From JAAYJR01 sp964563975 (GTDB lineage: Bacteria; Bacteroidota; Bacteroidia; Bacteroidales; Prolixibacteraceae): DNA of 48,861 bases. Below the pieces are notes generated by a model. That model was not told the DNA's origin. It did no database searches and saw only the letters and a program-made list of their open reading frames with translations. Position numbers and translations under genes: made by a program. Within the stretch, counting starts at the first letter, position 1. The number at the start of each line of letters is the position of its first letter. Shown in pieces: positions 42,162 through 48,861 of this stretch. The DNA lies in contig CAZLZJ010000010.1 of NCBI GenBank assembly GCA_964563975.1, positions 1-48,861 on the forward strand, read 5' to 3'.

Positions 42162-43628
42162 CTATTTCCCCACTATTTTAATCAGTTCCCCTGCCCTGAC
42201 CTGGTCTGTCAACTCCATATTATTCAGAAAGGCTAACTCCGCCATCATCGGCTGTGGCACTCCAAAGCTGCTGAAAATATTGGCCAGGGTGGCATTTTTA
42301 GGAGCTGCCCTTACCAAAATTCTCTGCGGTTTTATATCTATTTTTGAATTATCTGTCAGTCTGGCAAAAGATTTCATCGCCCCTTCCAGGCTGTTGCGAT
42401 ATCCTGCAAATTCAGCTTCAGTGGAGACACCGTGAAAAACATAGTACCTGCTATCGTATTCAATAAAATATGACAATACAATATTGGAATAATTAGCCCC
42501 GGTAGACTGGTCCTTTACCGCCTGCCCCGATATTGCAGCAATGGCCGGCAATCCGTTAACTGTTGTATTTCCGCTTTGCCGAACTTCAAGTCCCAGCTTT
42601 TGAAGAGTCTGTTGTGCAGCTTCCTGCAAACTGTTTGCACTTGCCAGACCAAATACTGCCAGGGCATTTCCTCCTTTTGGTGCCATACTTACCTGAATCG
42701 GCGAATTTTGCAGCTCCCAGCCTGAAGGAAATGAAAACTTAAATTTAAGATCCGGGTGATAAAATACATTACCCTCAACATATCCCTGGCGCGGATCTTC
42801 ACCATATACTATACCGTCAATTAGCTTAAGGTAACTATCCGAATTTACTTTCCAGTTTGCAAATTCCAACTCATTCTGCCACTTTGTTGCATATTTATTG
42901 ACGGAATTATAACGATCTCCCGGATCAGGGTGAGTCGACAAAAAGGTAGGCACACCACCTTCTGAAGCTGAAAGATTCATTTTATTCAAAACCTGAAAAA
43001 AATCAGCCATCTTATGAGCATCATACCCTATCCGCGAAGAGTATTCAGCACCCAGCTGATCTGCCTCCCGCTCATTATCTCTGCTGAATTTCAAAAATAA
43101 CAACTGCATACCCTGAAAGGCATAATCAGCCATCTGTGCAAATCTTTCAGAAGCAATCATGCCTCCTATCAGTAAAAGAGTTCCCAATTGCTGCTTTGTC
43201 TGCTGGCTGGCAGAGTGCCGGGCTGTAATATGACCCATCTCGTGACCTATCACACCGATTAATTCCGCCTCATTATTCAACTGAGCCAGGATGCCACGCG
43301 TCAGATAGATAAATCCTCCGGGAACAGCAAAAGCATTTACAACAGGAGAGTCTAATATTTTTATATTATATTTCAGATTAGGTCTGTGTGAAATAGTTCC
43401 CATCTCTGCAGTCACTCTCTCTACAAAAAGTTGCAACTCTTTATCATGATACTCTCCAAATGTAGCTATCACCTCAGGATCATACTGAGTACCAAGAGCT
43501 ATCTCCTGAGCTTCTGACATAAGCATTAATTGTTTCTTGCCGGTAACCGGATTTACTGCACATGATGGAATTAACAGCGAAACGGTTAGCACCAATAAAA
43601 ATTTACGAAAATCATTAATTTGCTTCAT
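42162..43628 (-). CDS. M48 family metalloprotease lipoprotein
   Basis: The product is 488 residues from the ATG at 43628, which gives a lipoprotein signal ending in LLIPSC; the upstream frame has none. The catalytic site is GHEMGHITARHSASQ near 130, with the third ligand in NEREADQLG near 197, as in BepA/LoiP relatives. THPDPGDR follows. The middle (residues about 270-420) is a non-catalytic domain (PSGWELQNSPIQVSMAPKGG). The end looks like a LysM-type repeat (ATLANIFSSFGVPQPMMAEL). A role in periplasmic protein quality control is likely. Confidence 0.9.
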   Translation of the reverse strand: MKQINDFRKFLLVLTVSLLIPSCAVNPVTGKKQLMLMSEAQEIALGTQYDPEVIATFGEYHDKELQLFVERVTAEMGTISHRPNLKYNIKILDSPVVNAFAVPGGFIYLTRGILAQLNNEAELIGVIGHEMGHITARHSASQQTKQQLGTLLLIGGMIASERFAQMADYAFQGMQLLFLKFSRDNEREADQLGAEYSSRIGYDAHKMADFFQVLNKMNLSASEGGVPTFLSTHPDPGDRYNSVNKYATKWQNELEFANWKVNSDSYLKLIDGIVYGEDPRQGYVEGNVFYHPDLKFKFSFPSGWELQNSPIQVSMAPKGGNALAVFGLASANSLQEAAQQTLQKLGLEVRQSGNTTVNGLPAIAAISGQAVKDQSTGANYSNIVLSYFIEYDSRYYVFHGVSTEAEFAGYRNSLEGAMKSFARLTDNSKIDIKPQRILVRAAPKNATLANIFSSFGVPQPMMAELAFLNNMELTDQVRAGELIKIVGK

Positions 43629-43888
43629 AATGACAGTTTTTTCAAAAAGTTTTTTGTTTTCTCCTCTTGCAAAGACAAATATTAAACATTTCAAAACAGT
43701 TTCAAAATATAAAATACTGCAAGTTAAATATCGTAATTTATTTTTATAATTAAAATGAGATAAACCAAATATGTTTTGCAAATGGTAATGATAGCATCTG
43801 CGCCATTAAGTCAAATCTAAATGATCAGGCAAATACTTAACCGGAATTTTACTATTTTCGTAATCTTATTATCATTAATTCTAAATAA
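43629..43888. other. Divergent intergenic region, M48 gene / hydroxyacid dehydrogenase
   Basis: This is 260 bases of AT-rich DNA without a convincing gene. The longer in-frame extension of the M48 gene reaches into it but has no signal peptide in the right place. I see no strong terminator or riboswitch. Confidence 0.5.
43853..43860 (+). promoter_or_regulatory. Possible -7 element TATTTTCG for the hydroxyacid dehydrogenase gene
   Basis: TATTTTCG differs from TAnnTTTG at one base and lies 28 bases before the ATG. This is a weak call. Confidence 0.25.
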
Positions 43889-44842
43889 ATGCATATAGTA
43901 ATATTAGACGGGTTTGCATTAAACCCGGGTGATCTCGGATGGAGCAATATAGAGGAACTTGGCAATTGCACTGTTTACGATCGGACTCCTCCGGAAAAAA
44001 TAGTAGAAAGGGCAAAAGATGCTCAGGCAATATTTATCAATAAAGTTACAATAGACAAAAAAATTATCTCACAACTTCCTGAACTGAAATTTATTGGTAT
44101 ACTGGCAACAGGTTATAATGTAATAGACATTGATGCAGCAAAGGAAGCAGGTATTGTTGTCGCCAATATCCCCGCATACAGTACCGACTCCGTGGCTCAG
44201 TTAGTTTTTGCTCATATCCTTCACTTTGCCCGTAATGTTTCCCTCCATGCTGACTCAGTAAGGTCAGGAAAGTGGTCTGCAAGTGAAGATTTCTGTTATC
44301 ACCTGACTCCCCAGATTGAACTGACAGGTAAAACTCTCGGGATAATAGGCTACGGACGTATCGGGCGTGCTGTAGCCAAAGCAGGGCGTGCATTTGGCAT
44401 GAATGTTATCTATCATAACAGAAGTAAGAAAGAGGCTTCTCCCGGTATTATGCCGGCAGATCTGAACACCCTGTTACGCACAAGTGATTTTATCAGTGTT
44501 AACTGTCCGCTTAATGAGGATAATGAAAAATTCATCAATAAAGAGGCTATACAAAAAATGAAACAAAGTGTATTTATTGTCAATACCGGACGGGGAGCTT
44601 TGATTGATGAATACGACCTTGCGGAAGCCTTGAACGAAGGAAGAATTGCAGGTGCAGGATTAGATGTTTTATCCGAAGAACCTCCTGAACCTGAAAATCC
44701 GTTGTTAACCGCAAAAAATTGTTTTATAACGCCACATATAGCATGGACTACAATAGAAGCACGAAAAAGGCTTATTCAGATTGCCGGTGAAAATCTCAAA
44801 GCATTTATAGAAGGAGCACCAAAAAATGTAATCAGGTTTTAA
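43889..44842 (+). CDS. D-2-hydroxyacid dehydrogenase (glycerate/hydroxypyruvate type)
   Basis: The product is 317 residues. The NAD-binding GIIGYGRIGRAVAKAGRAFGM lies near 152. The catalytic residues are Arg in NTGRGALID, Glu in SEEPPEPENPL and His in TPHIAW. The N-terminal LATGYNVIDIDAAKEAGIVVANIPAYSTDSVAQ is typical of glycerate dehydrogenase/hydroxypyruvate reductase members. It would interconvert a 2-oxoacid and a D-hydroxyacid with NAD(P)H. The exact substrate is uncertain; glycerate is my best guess. It is a single gene. Confidence 0.88.
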   Translation: MHIVILDGFALNPGDLGWSNIEELGNCTVYDRTPPEKIVERAKDAQAIFINKVTIDKKIISQLPELKFIGILATGYNVIDIDAAKEAGIVVANIPAYSTDSVAQLVFAHILHFARNVSLHADSVRSGKWSASEDFCYHLTPQIELTGKTLGIIGYGRIGRAVAKAGRAFGMNVIYHNRSKKEASPGIMPADLNTLLRTSDFISVNCPLNEDNEKFINKEAIQKMKQSVFIVNTGRGALIDEYDLAEALNEGRIAGAGLDVLSEEPPEPENPLLTAKNCFITPHIAWTTIEARKRLIQIAGENLKAFIEGAPKNVIRF

Positions 44843-44860
44843 AATATTTATTGTCATTTT

Positions 44861-44868
44861 TACGTTTG
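44861..44868 (+). promoter_or_regulatory. Putative -7 element TACGTTTG for the 44888 gene
   Basis: TACGTTTG matches TAnnTTTG and ends 19 bases before the ATG at 44888. Confidence 0.45.
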
Positions 44869-44887
44869 TTGAAAGACAAATCAATAA

Positions 44888-45391
44888 ATGGCAATAAAAA
44901 TTTTCCATATTATATTATTAGCCTCCATAAAGTATATTGTCTCTCTGCCCTATGCAATGTTAATAGGGTTAAGCTACGGTCAGGCTGTCTTTTCTGTATT
45001 AACAGGAGGGATCGGCGGGTTTTTATTTTTTTTCTACTTGAGCAAACCGGTATTCAAATATTTAAAAGCAGTCAGGCATTATATATGCATAAAATTTGCA
45101 AAGTTGAATAAAAGAAAAAAATACAATTGTGAACAGGAAAAGAGTAACAAAAAAATCAAAATTTTTACTAAAAAGAATCGTTTCCTGGCACGATTTAAAA
45201 GAAGCTATGGATTTTGGGGAATAATAATATTCACTCCCCTGTTTTTAACAATCCCTTTAGGAGCTTTCCTTGCCGGAAAATATTATTCGGCCAGGCCAAA
45301 TTTAATTCTGTATATGATAATTTCAATTACAGGTTGGGCTGCTATTATCTCGGGACTGATGAATATTTTCCCAAAATTATTCTTTGACTAA
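44888..45391 (+). CDS. Hypothetical membrane protein
   Basis: The product is 167 residues. Two N-terminal transmembrane helices (about 5-25 and 30-52) are followed by a lysine-rich cytoplasmic loop (65-100) and two more helices (107-128, 138-160). GFWGIIIFTPLFLTIPLGAFLAGKYY resembles part of small membrane exporters or DedA-like proteins, but I cannot place it in a family with confidence. It is followed 13 bases later by the helical-repeat gene. Confidence 0.7.
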   Translation: MAIKIFHIILLASIKYIVSLPYAMLIGLSYGQAVFSVLTGGIGGFLFFFYLSKPVFKYLKAVRHYICIKFAKLNKRKKYNCEQEKSNKKIKIFTKKNRFLARFKRSYGFWGIIIFTPLFLTIPLGAFLAGKYYSARPNLILYMIISITGWAAIISGLMNIFPKLFFD

Positions 45392-45404
45392 AACTCTATT
45401 CTGA

Positions 45405-45929
45405 ATGAATGAGCAAGAGCTTACCCGGCTAATCGAATCGTGGGAGAACCTTCCTTTAATAATCCATCAGATCATTGACAAACCTGAAGAGATCAATACT
45501 CTGATGANNNNNNNNNNNNNNNNNNNNNNNNNNNNNNNNNNNNNNNNNNNNNNNNNNNNNNNNNNNNNNNNNNNNNNNNNNNNNNNNNNNNNNNNNNNNN
45601 NNNNNNNGATGATCAGGCAATTAAAAAGAGAAACAAATACCGGCAAAAAGAGGCAATTCCTAAAATTGATAAGCAAAAATAAAGTACCTGAAAAGTATTT
45701 TACTTTTTTGATTGACTACTGCTTAAATTGTTTTACCTCGGCTTTTGAACCTGTTGCAGTAAAAGTAAATGCTCTTCAAATTTTATTCAATATTTCTGAA
45801 ATAGAGACAGAACTTAAAAATGAACTGCTTTATCTCATAGAACATGAAACAGAACAGAATCCTATAGCCGGGATAAAAGCCAGGGGAGAAAAAATTGCCC
45901 GTTTATTAAGAAAACAGATAAACAGTTAA
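45405..45929 (+). CDS. Helical-repeat-like hypothetical protein, interrupted by an assembly gap
   Basis: The visible parts are 34 residues before and about 106 residues after a 100-N gap. The sequence (QLKRETNTGKKRQFLKLISK, FTSAFEPVAVKVNALQILFNIS) looks like HEAT-type helical repeats, and the pattern AVKVNALQILFNI is shared with uncharacterised Bacteroidota proteins of about 200 residues. The two sides fall in one frame across the drawn gap, but the gap length is conventional, so this proves nothing. The end overlaps the convergent DUF2723 stop by four bases. Confidence 0.6.
   Translation: MNEQELTRLIESWENLPLIIHQIIDKPEEINTLMXXXXXXXXXXXXXXXXXXXXXXXXXXXXXXXXXXMIRQLKRETNTGKKRQFLKLISKNKVPEKYFTFLIDYCLNCFTSAFEPVAVKVNALQILFNISEIETELKNELLYLIEHETEQNPIAGIKARGEKIARLLRKQINS
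45508..45607. other. Assembly gap (100 N)
   Basis: A run of exactly 100 undetermined bases marks a scaffold join of unknown true length inside the helical-repeat gene. Confidence 0.98.
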
Positions 45930-48861
45930 TTAATCTCTTTTTTTCCGGACAAATGTTCTATTAATTTTTGAAGCTTACCATCAATGTCCTTATTCAGCTC
46001 TTCAAGCCCATAGCGCCTGGTTAAAACCAAAAGATTATGCAGCTGCCCCATCTCTCTCTCCTGCTCTTCATGCACTAAGGATGCAAAATAATCGGGTAAA
46101 GTTGTATAATAATTTATAATTTCCAAGCTGTTTTTTGCCATTTGACGAAGCTTTTCACCTCCTTTTTCAATCTCGCCCGCCCTTAAGTACTGCTCTGTTG
46201 CATGAAATGAATTATAATCAAGAGGTATTATTTCATCAGGAAAAAGATCAAACATCCTGTCAATTACCTCAACAGCTTTATCTTTTTTTCCCTCATTTAT
46301 CAATGCCTCAGCCAATCGTGAAAAAAGATTTCTGGCCTCTATTATTTTTAACTCTTTTTTATTATAATCATCGAGAAATATTTTCCGGTCATTTATATTA
46401 CCCCAGACATATTTATTCATAACCCTGTCGTAAAGTATATCTGTATTAATATGTCCGGGATTTAATCCCTTTTTTTCTGTCCTGATGGGAACAAATCTGT
46501 ATGCCAATCCCTCAAACTGCAGCCATTCGGTAAAAAATATATTCCCTGTATATAAAAGGCTGTGGTCTATATATATCGGGCGTTCCCAATTATTAGCAGC
46601 AATCATATTTAATATAGCCCACTCATTTTTAGCTAAATAATTTTTACTGACATGAAATTCCACGCGATCTGCAATTAGTGATGAGTCGCCGGGCTGAACC
46701 GTTCCGGATTCAATAACCTTTTTTCTATCAACCGTTATATGAAAATCTCTTGCCGGCAGGTAATCCAATAATATTCCGTTTGATAGTTTTAATTTGCTTC
46801 GCTCATCATCACTTCCAAAAAAACTGACAGCATCTTTAAGCTCAACGGAACTTTCAATCACTTCCTGAATTGGAGCAATATCACGAATACCGGTATAATA
46901 TTGCTCTTTGTTAAAAGAGAAAGGAATAGGTTTTGCCTCATAAGAAGTTCTCCTCTGTTGATTTATATACCAATCCATTGCAAAGTAGCTAATATTTATA
47001 ATCTTTATATCGGTTCTTATCCCTTCCACCTCCTGTACATACCATAAAGGAAATGTATCATTATCACCGTAAGTGAATAGAATTGCATCAGGAGCACAAG
47101 ATTCAAGATAGTTAATTGCATAATCTCTGGTCATATATCGTCCTGACCGGTTATGATCATCAAAATTCTGATAAATCAACACTCCGGGTACCAGGACCAG
47201 TGATGCAATGGTTACTAATATTGCACCGGGAACACCCCTGACTACCCTTTTAAACTGCAACCTAATTGCCGGAACCGCCAGTCCAATCCATATGGCAAAT
47301 GCATAAAACGAGCCTGTATATGCATAATCTCTCTCTCTGGGTTGAACAGGTGTCTGATTTAGATAAACAATAATTGCAATACCGGTAAAAATAAACAGTG
47401 TCATAATTACGGCAAACTGCTCTCTCCCTTTTTTGCCCTGTTTATATTGATAAAACAAACCTGTCAATCCAAAGATCAAAGGCAAAAAATAGTAGATATT
47501 TCGCGAAGGATCATTTTTCATCCATTCAGGCATATTCTCTCTTGGTCCTACCCTGTAATCATCCAGAATATCTATACCGCTAATCCAGTTTCCCCGGAGG
47601 AAACCTCCATGCCCCTGAATATCATTTTGCCGTCCTGCAAAATTCCATAAAAAATACCTGAAATACATATATCCCAGCTGATAAGAAAAGAAAAACCTCA
47701 GATTCTCGGCAAAAGCAGGTTTAGTGATACTCTTTAATCCCTCTCCATCTCTGATTTTTACAGGTTTGCCCTTTACCCTGCCCCACTCTTCGTACACTTC
47801 AATATGGATTGGCTGATCACTGTACATACGCGGAAAAAATGTTTGCAGCTTAGGTTCATAAAGAGTCTTTTTAGCAATAGTGCCCGTAACAATATATTTG
47901 CCATCCTCTTTGGCATATAATTTTTTTTCACCGGCAGCAGCAATAGCCTCTGCATTATAATACTGCCCGTATATTAAAGGCCTGTTGCCATACTGTTCAC
48001 GATTCAGATAGCCCTTCAGGCTAAAAGCATTATCAGGGTGGTTCTGGTTCATCGGCGGGCTTGCATCTGCCCTAATCAAAATAATTGCAAAAGAAGAGTA
48101 TCCGATAAGAATCATCATCACAGATGTCAAAACAGTATTCCAAAGTGCCAGTTTATTTTGTCCGGTATAACGAAGCCCGGCATATAGCAAAACAATAATT
48201 AAGCCGGCCAAAAATAAAATTCCGGAATTAAAGGGCAACCCGAAGGTATTTACAAGCAGTTTATCAAAGAAAAAGGCTGATACAGGAATACCCTGAATAA
48301 TGATATACTGAATTGAGCCCAAAATTATACCGGAGATCAAAAAACAATAAATCAACCCTTTAACAGAAAAGTTATATCTCCTGAAATAGTAAACTAACCC
48401 TATTGCAGGTATAGCCAACAAGCTTAATAAATGCACACCTGTCGATAAACCCATCAGGTAAGCAATAAAAACTAACCATCTGTTGCCATACTTCTTTTCT
48501 GACTCATTTTCCCACTTTAAAATAGCCCAAAAAACAGCAGCTGTAAAAAATGAAGAGAGTGCATATACCTCTCCTTCAACTGCTGAAAACCAGAACGAGT
48601 CTGTAAATGCAAATGCCAAAGAACCAACCAACCCGCTGCCTATAGTTGTTACTGTCTTGTCAGCAGTAAGCTTATCGGTTACAAATAGCTTTGATACCAA
48701 ACAGACAATACTCCGGTATAACAGCATCACCGTTGCAGCACTGGCCACGGCCGACAATAAATTAACCATAAAAGCCACACGTGAAGGATCGCCTGCAAAA
48801 AGTGAAAAAAACCTGCCGAGGATCATATGCAGCGGTGCACCGGGCGGGTGTCCTATTTCAA
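45926..48861 (-). CDS. DUF2723 (TMEM260-like) membrane protein, truncated at its N-terminus by the window edge
   Basis: At least 977 residues are visible. The frame stays open to the right edge, where it reads EIGHPPGAPLHMILGRFF, so the Met at 48826 is internal and roughly 30-60 residues are missing. GHPPGAP is the conserved DUF2723 motif. About 12 transmembrane helices occupy the first half (to about residue 560), and the second half is soluble with a TPR-like end (RLAEALINEGKKDKAVEVIDRMFDLFP). ILFTYGDNDTFPLWYVQEVEGIRTDIKI is typical. The family is related to GT-C enzymes, and its eukaryotic member TMEM260 is an O-mannosyltransferase. A protein-glycosylation role is an inference. Confidence 0.87.
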   Translation of the reverse strand, partial: EIGHPPGAPLHMILGRFFSLFAGDPSRVAFMVNLLSAVASAATVMLLYRSIVCLVSKLFVTDKLTADKTVTTIGSGLVGSLAFAFTDSFWFSAVEGEVYALSSFFTAAVFWAILKWENESEKKYGNRWLVFIAYLMGLSTGVHLLSLLAIPAIGLVYYFRRYNFSVKGLIYCFLISGIILGSIQYIIIQGIPVSAFFFDKLLVNTFGLPFNSGILFLAGLIIVLLYAGLRYTGQNKLALWNTVLTSVMMILIGYSSFAIILIRADASPPMNQNHPDNAFSLKGYLNREQYGNRPLIYGQYYNAEAIAAAGEKKLYAKEDGKYIVTGTIAKKTLYEPKLQTFFPRMYSDQPIHIEVYEEWGRVKGKPVKIRDGEGLKSITKPAFAENLRFFFSYQLGYMYFRYFLWNFAGRQNDIQGHGGFLRGNWISGIDILDDYRVGPRENMPEWMKNDPSRNIYYFLPLIFGLTGLFYQYKQGKKGREQFAVIMTLFIFTGIAIIVYLNQTPVQPRERDYAYTGSFYAFAIWIGLAVPAIRLQFKRVVRGVPGAILVTIASLVLVPGVLIYQNFDDHNRSGRYMTRDYAINYLESCAPDAILFTYGDNDTFPLWYVQEVEGIRTDIKIINISYFAMDWYINQQRRTSYEAKPIPFSFNKEQYYTGIRDIAPIQEVIESSVELKDAVSFFGSDDERSKLKLSNGILLDYLPARDFHITVDRKKVIESGTVQPGDSSLIADRVEFHVSKNYLAKNEWAILNMIAANNWERPIYIDHSLLYTGNIFFTEWLQFEGLAYRFVPIRTEKKGLNPGHINTDILYDRVMNKYVWGNINDRKIFLDDYNKKELKIIEARNLFSRLAEALINEGKKDKAVEVIDRMFDLFPDEIIPLDYNSFHATEQYLRAGEIEKGGEKLRQMAKNSLEIINYYTTLPDYFASLVHEEQEREMGQLHNLLVLTRRYGLEELNKDIDGKLQKLIEHLSGKKEIN

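Noticed and set aside
42162..43781. Longer M48 frame starting at 43781
   Set aside because: The added 51 residues hide the lipoprotein signal; the start at 43628 gives a normal signal peptide and lipobox.
1..48861. CRISPR arrays, prophage, transposases, toxin-antitoxin or defence systems
   Set aside because: I found no evenly spaced repeats, integrase or transposase motifs or small toxin-antitoxin pairs; gene content is core chromosomal.

Overview
The window is about 49 kb of low-GC chromosome from a member of the Bacteroidota, most likely Bacteroidales or a close relative. Several things point there: the MurF-alanine racemase fusion, the S46 dipeptidyl-peptidase, the DUF4837 and DUF2723 proteins, a DksA-like protein without a cysteine cluster, starts without Shine-Dalgarno sequences, and a repeated TAnnTTTG promoter element in front of transcription units. 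A run of exactly 100 N at 45508-45607 shows this is a scaffold with a gap. I see no prophage, insertion sequence, CRISPR array, tRNA or rRNA gene. Nearly all of it is core metabolism, cell envelope and translation genes.

Layout. Positions 2-4578 carry a secreted metallophosphoesterase, a Crp/Fnr regulator and the MurF-Alr fusion. Positions 4736-12896 (+) hold an unknown acidic protein with rsmI, then a tightly packed run nadB-nadC-coaX-outer-membrane protein-TPR protein-lptC, joining NAD and CoA synthesis to envelope export. Positions 12898-22624 (-) are a long compact run read in the order cysS, ribE, a pteridine-reductase-like SDR, folB, folK, a cytochrome c/SUMF1 fusion, a Tat-exported Gfo/Idh oxidoreductase, a GT2 glycosyltransferase, a GT-C glycosyltransferase with TPR tail, and an 81-residue membrane protein. 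Positions 22744-27404 (-) are ileS, a DksA-like gene and lspA. Positions 27734-33517 hold metF (+) facing DUF4837, tatA, rseP, dxr and an M23 peptidase (-). Positions 33678-40239 hold an S46 peptidase and rnhA (+), rnhB and a GT4 glycosyltransferase (-), then a flippase and a DUF3267 protein (+). Positions 40270-43628 (-) are M48 protease, lpxK and a purine nucleoside phosphorylase. The end has a 2-hydroxyacid dehydrogenase, a small membrane protein, a gapped helical-repeat gene and a DUF2723 protein that runs off the right edge.

The genes group into cofactor synthesis (NAD, CoA, folate, riboflavin), envelope building (peptidoglycan, lipid A, LPS export, lipoprotein processing, glycan transfer), translation, and protein export or turnover. 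The best leads are the isoleucyl-tRNA synthetase with its HxGH signature changed to GIHH, the tetraheme-cytochrome/SUMF1 fusion that lacks the formylglycine-enzyme cysteines, a cysteinyl-tRNA synthetase with KMARS instead of KMSKS, and the PTR1/FolM-like reductase inside the folate genes. No complete new system is obvious.
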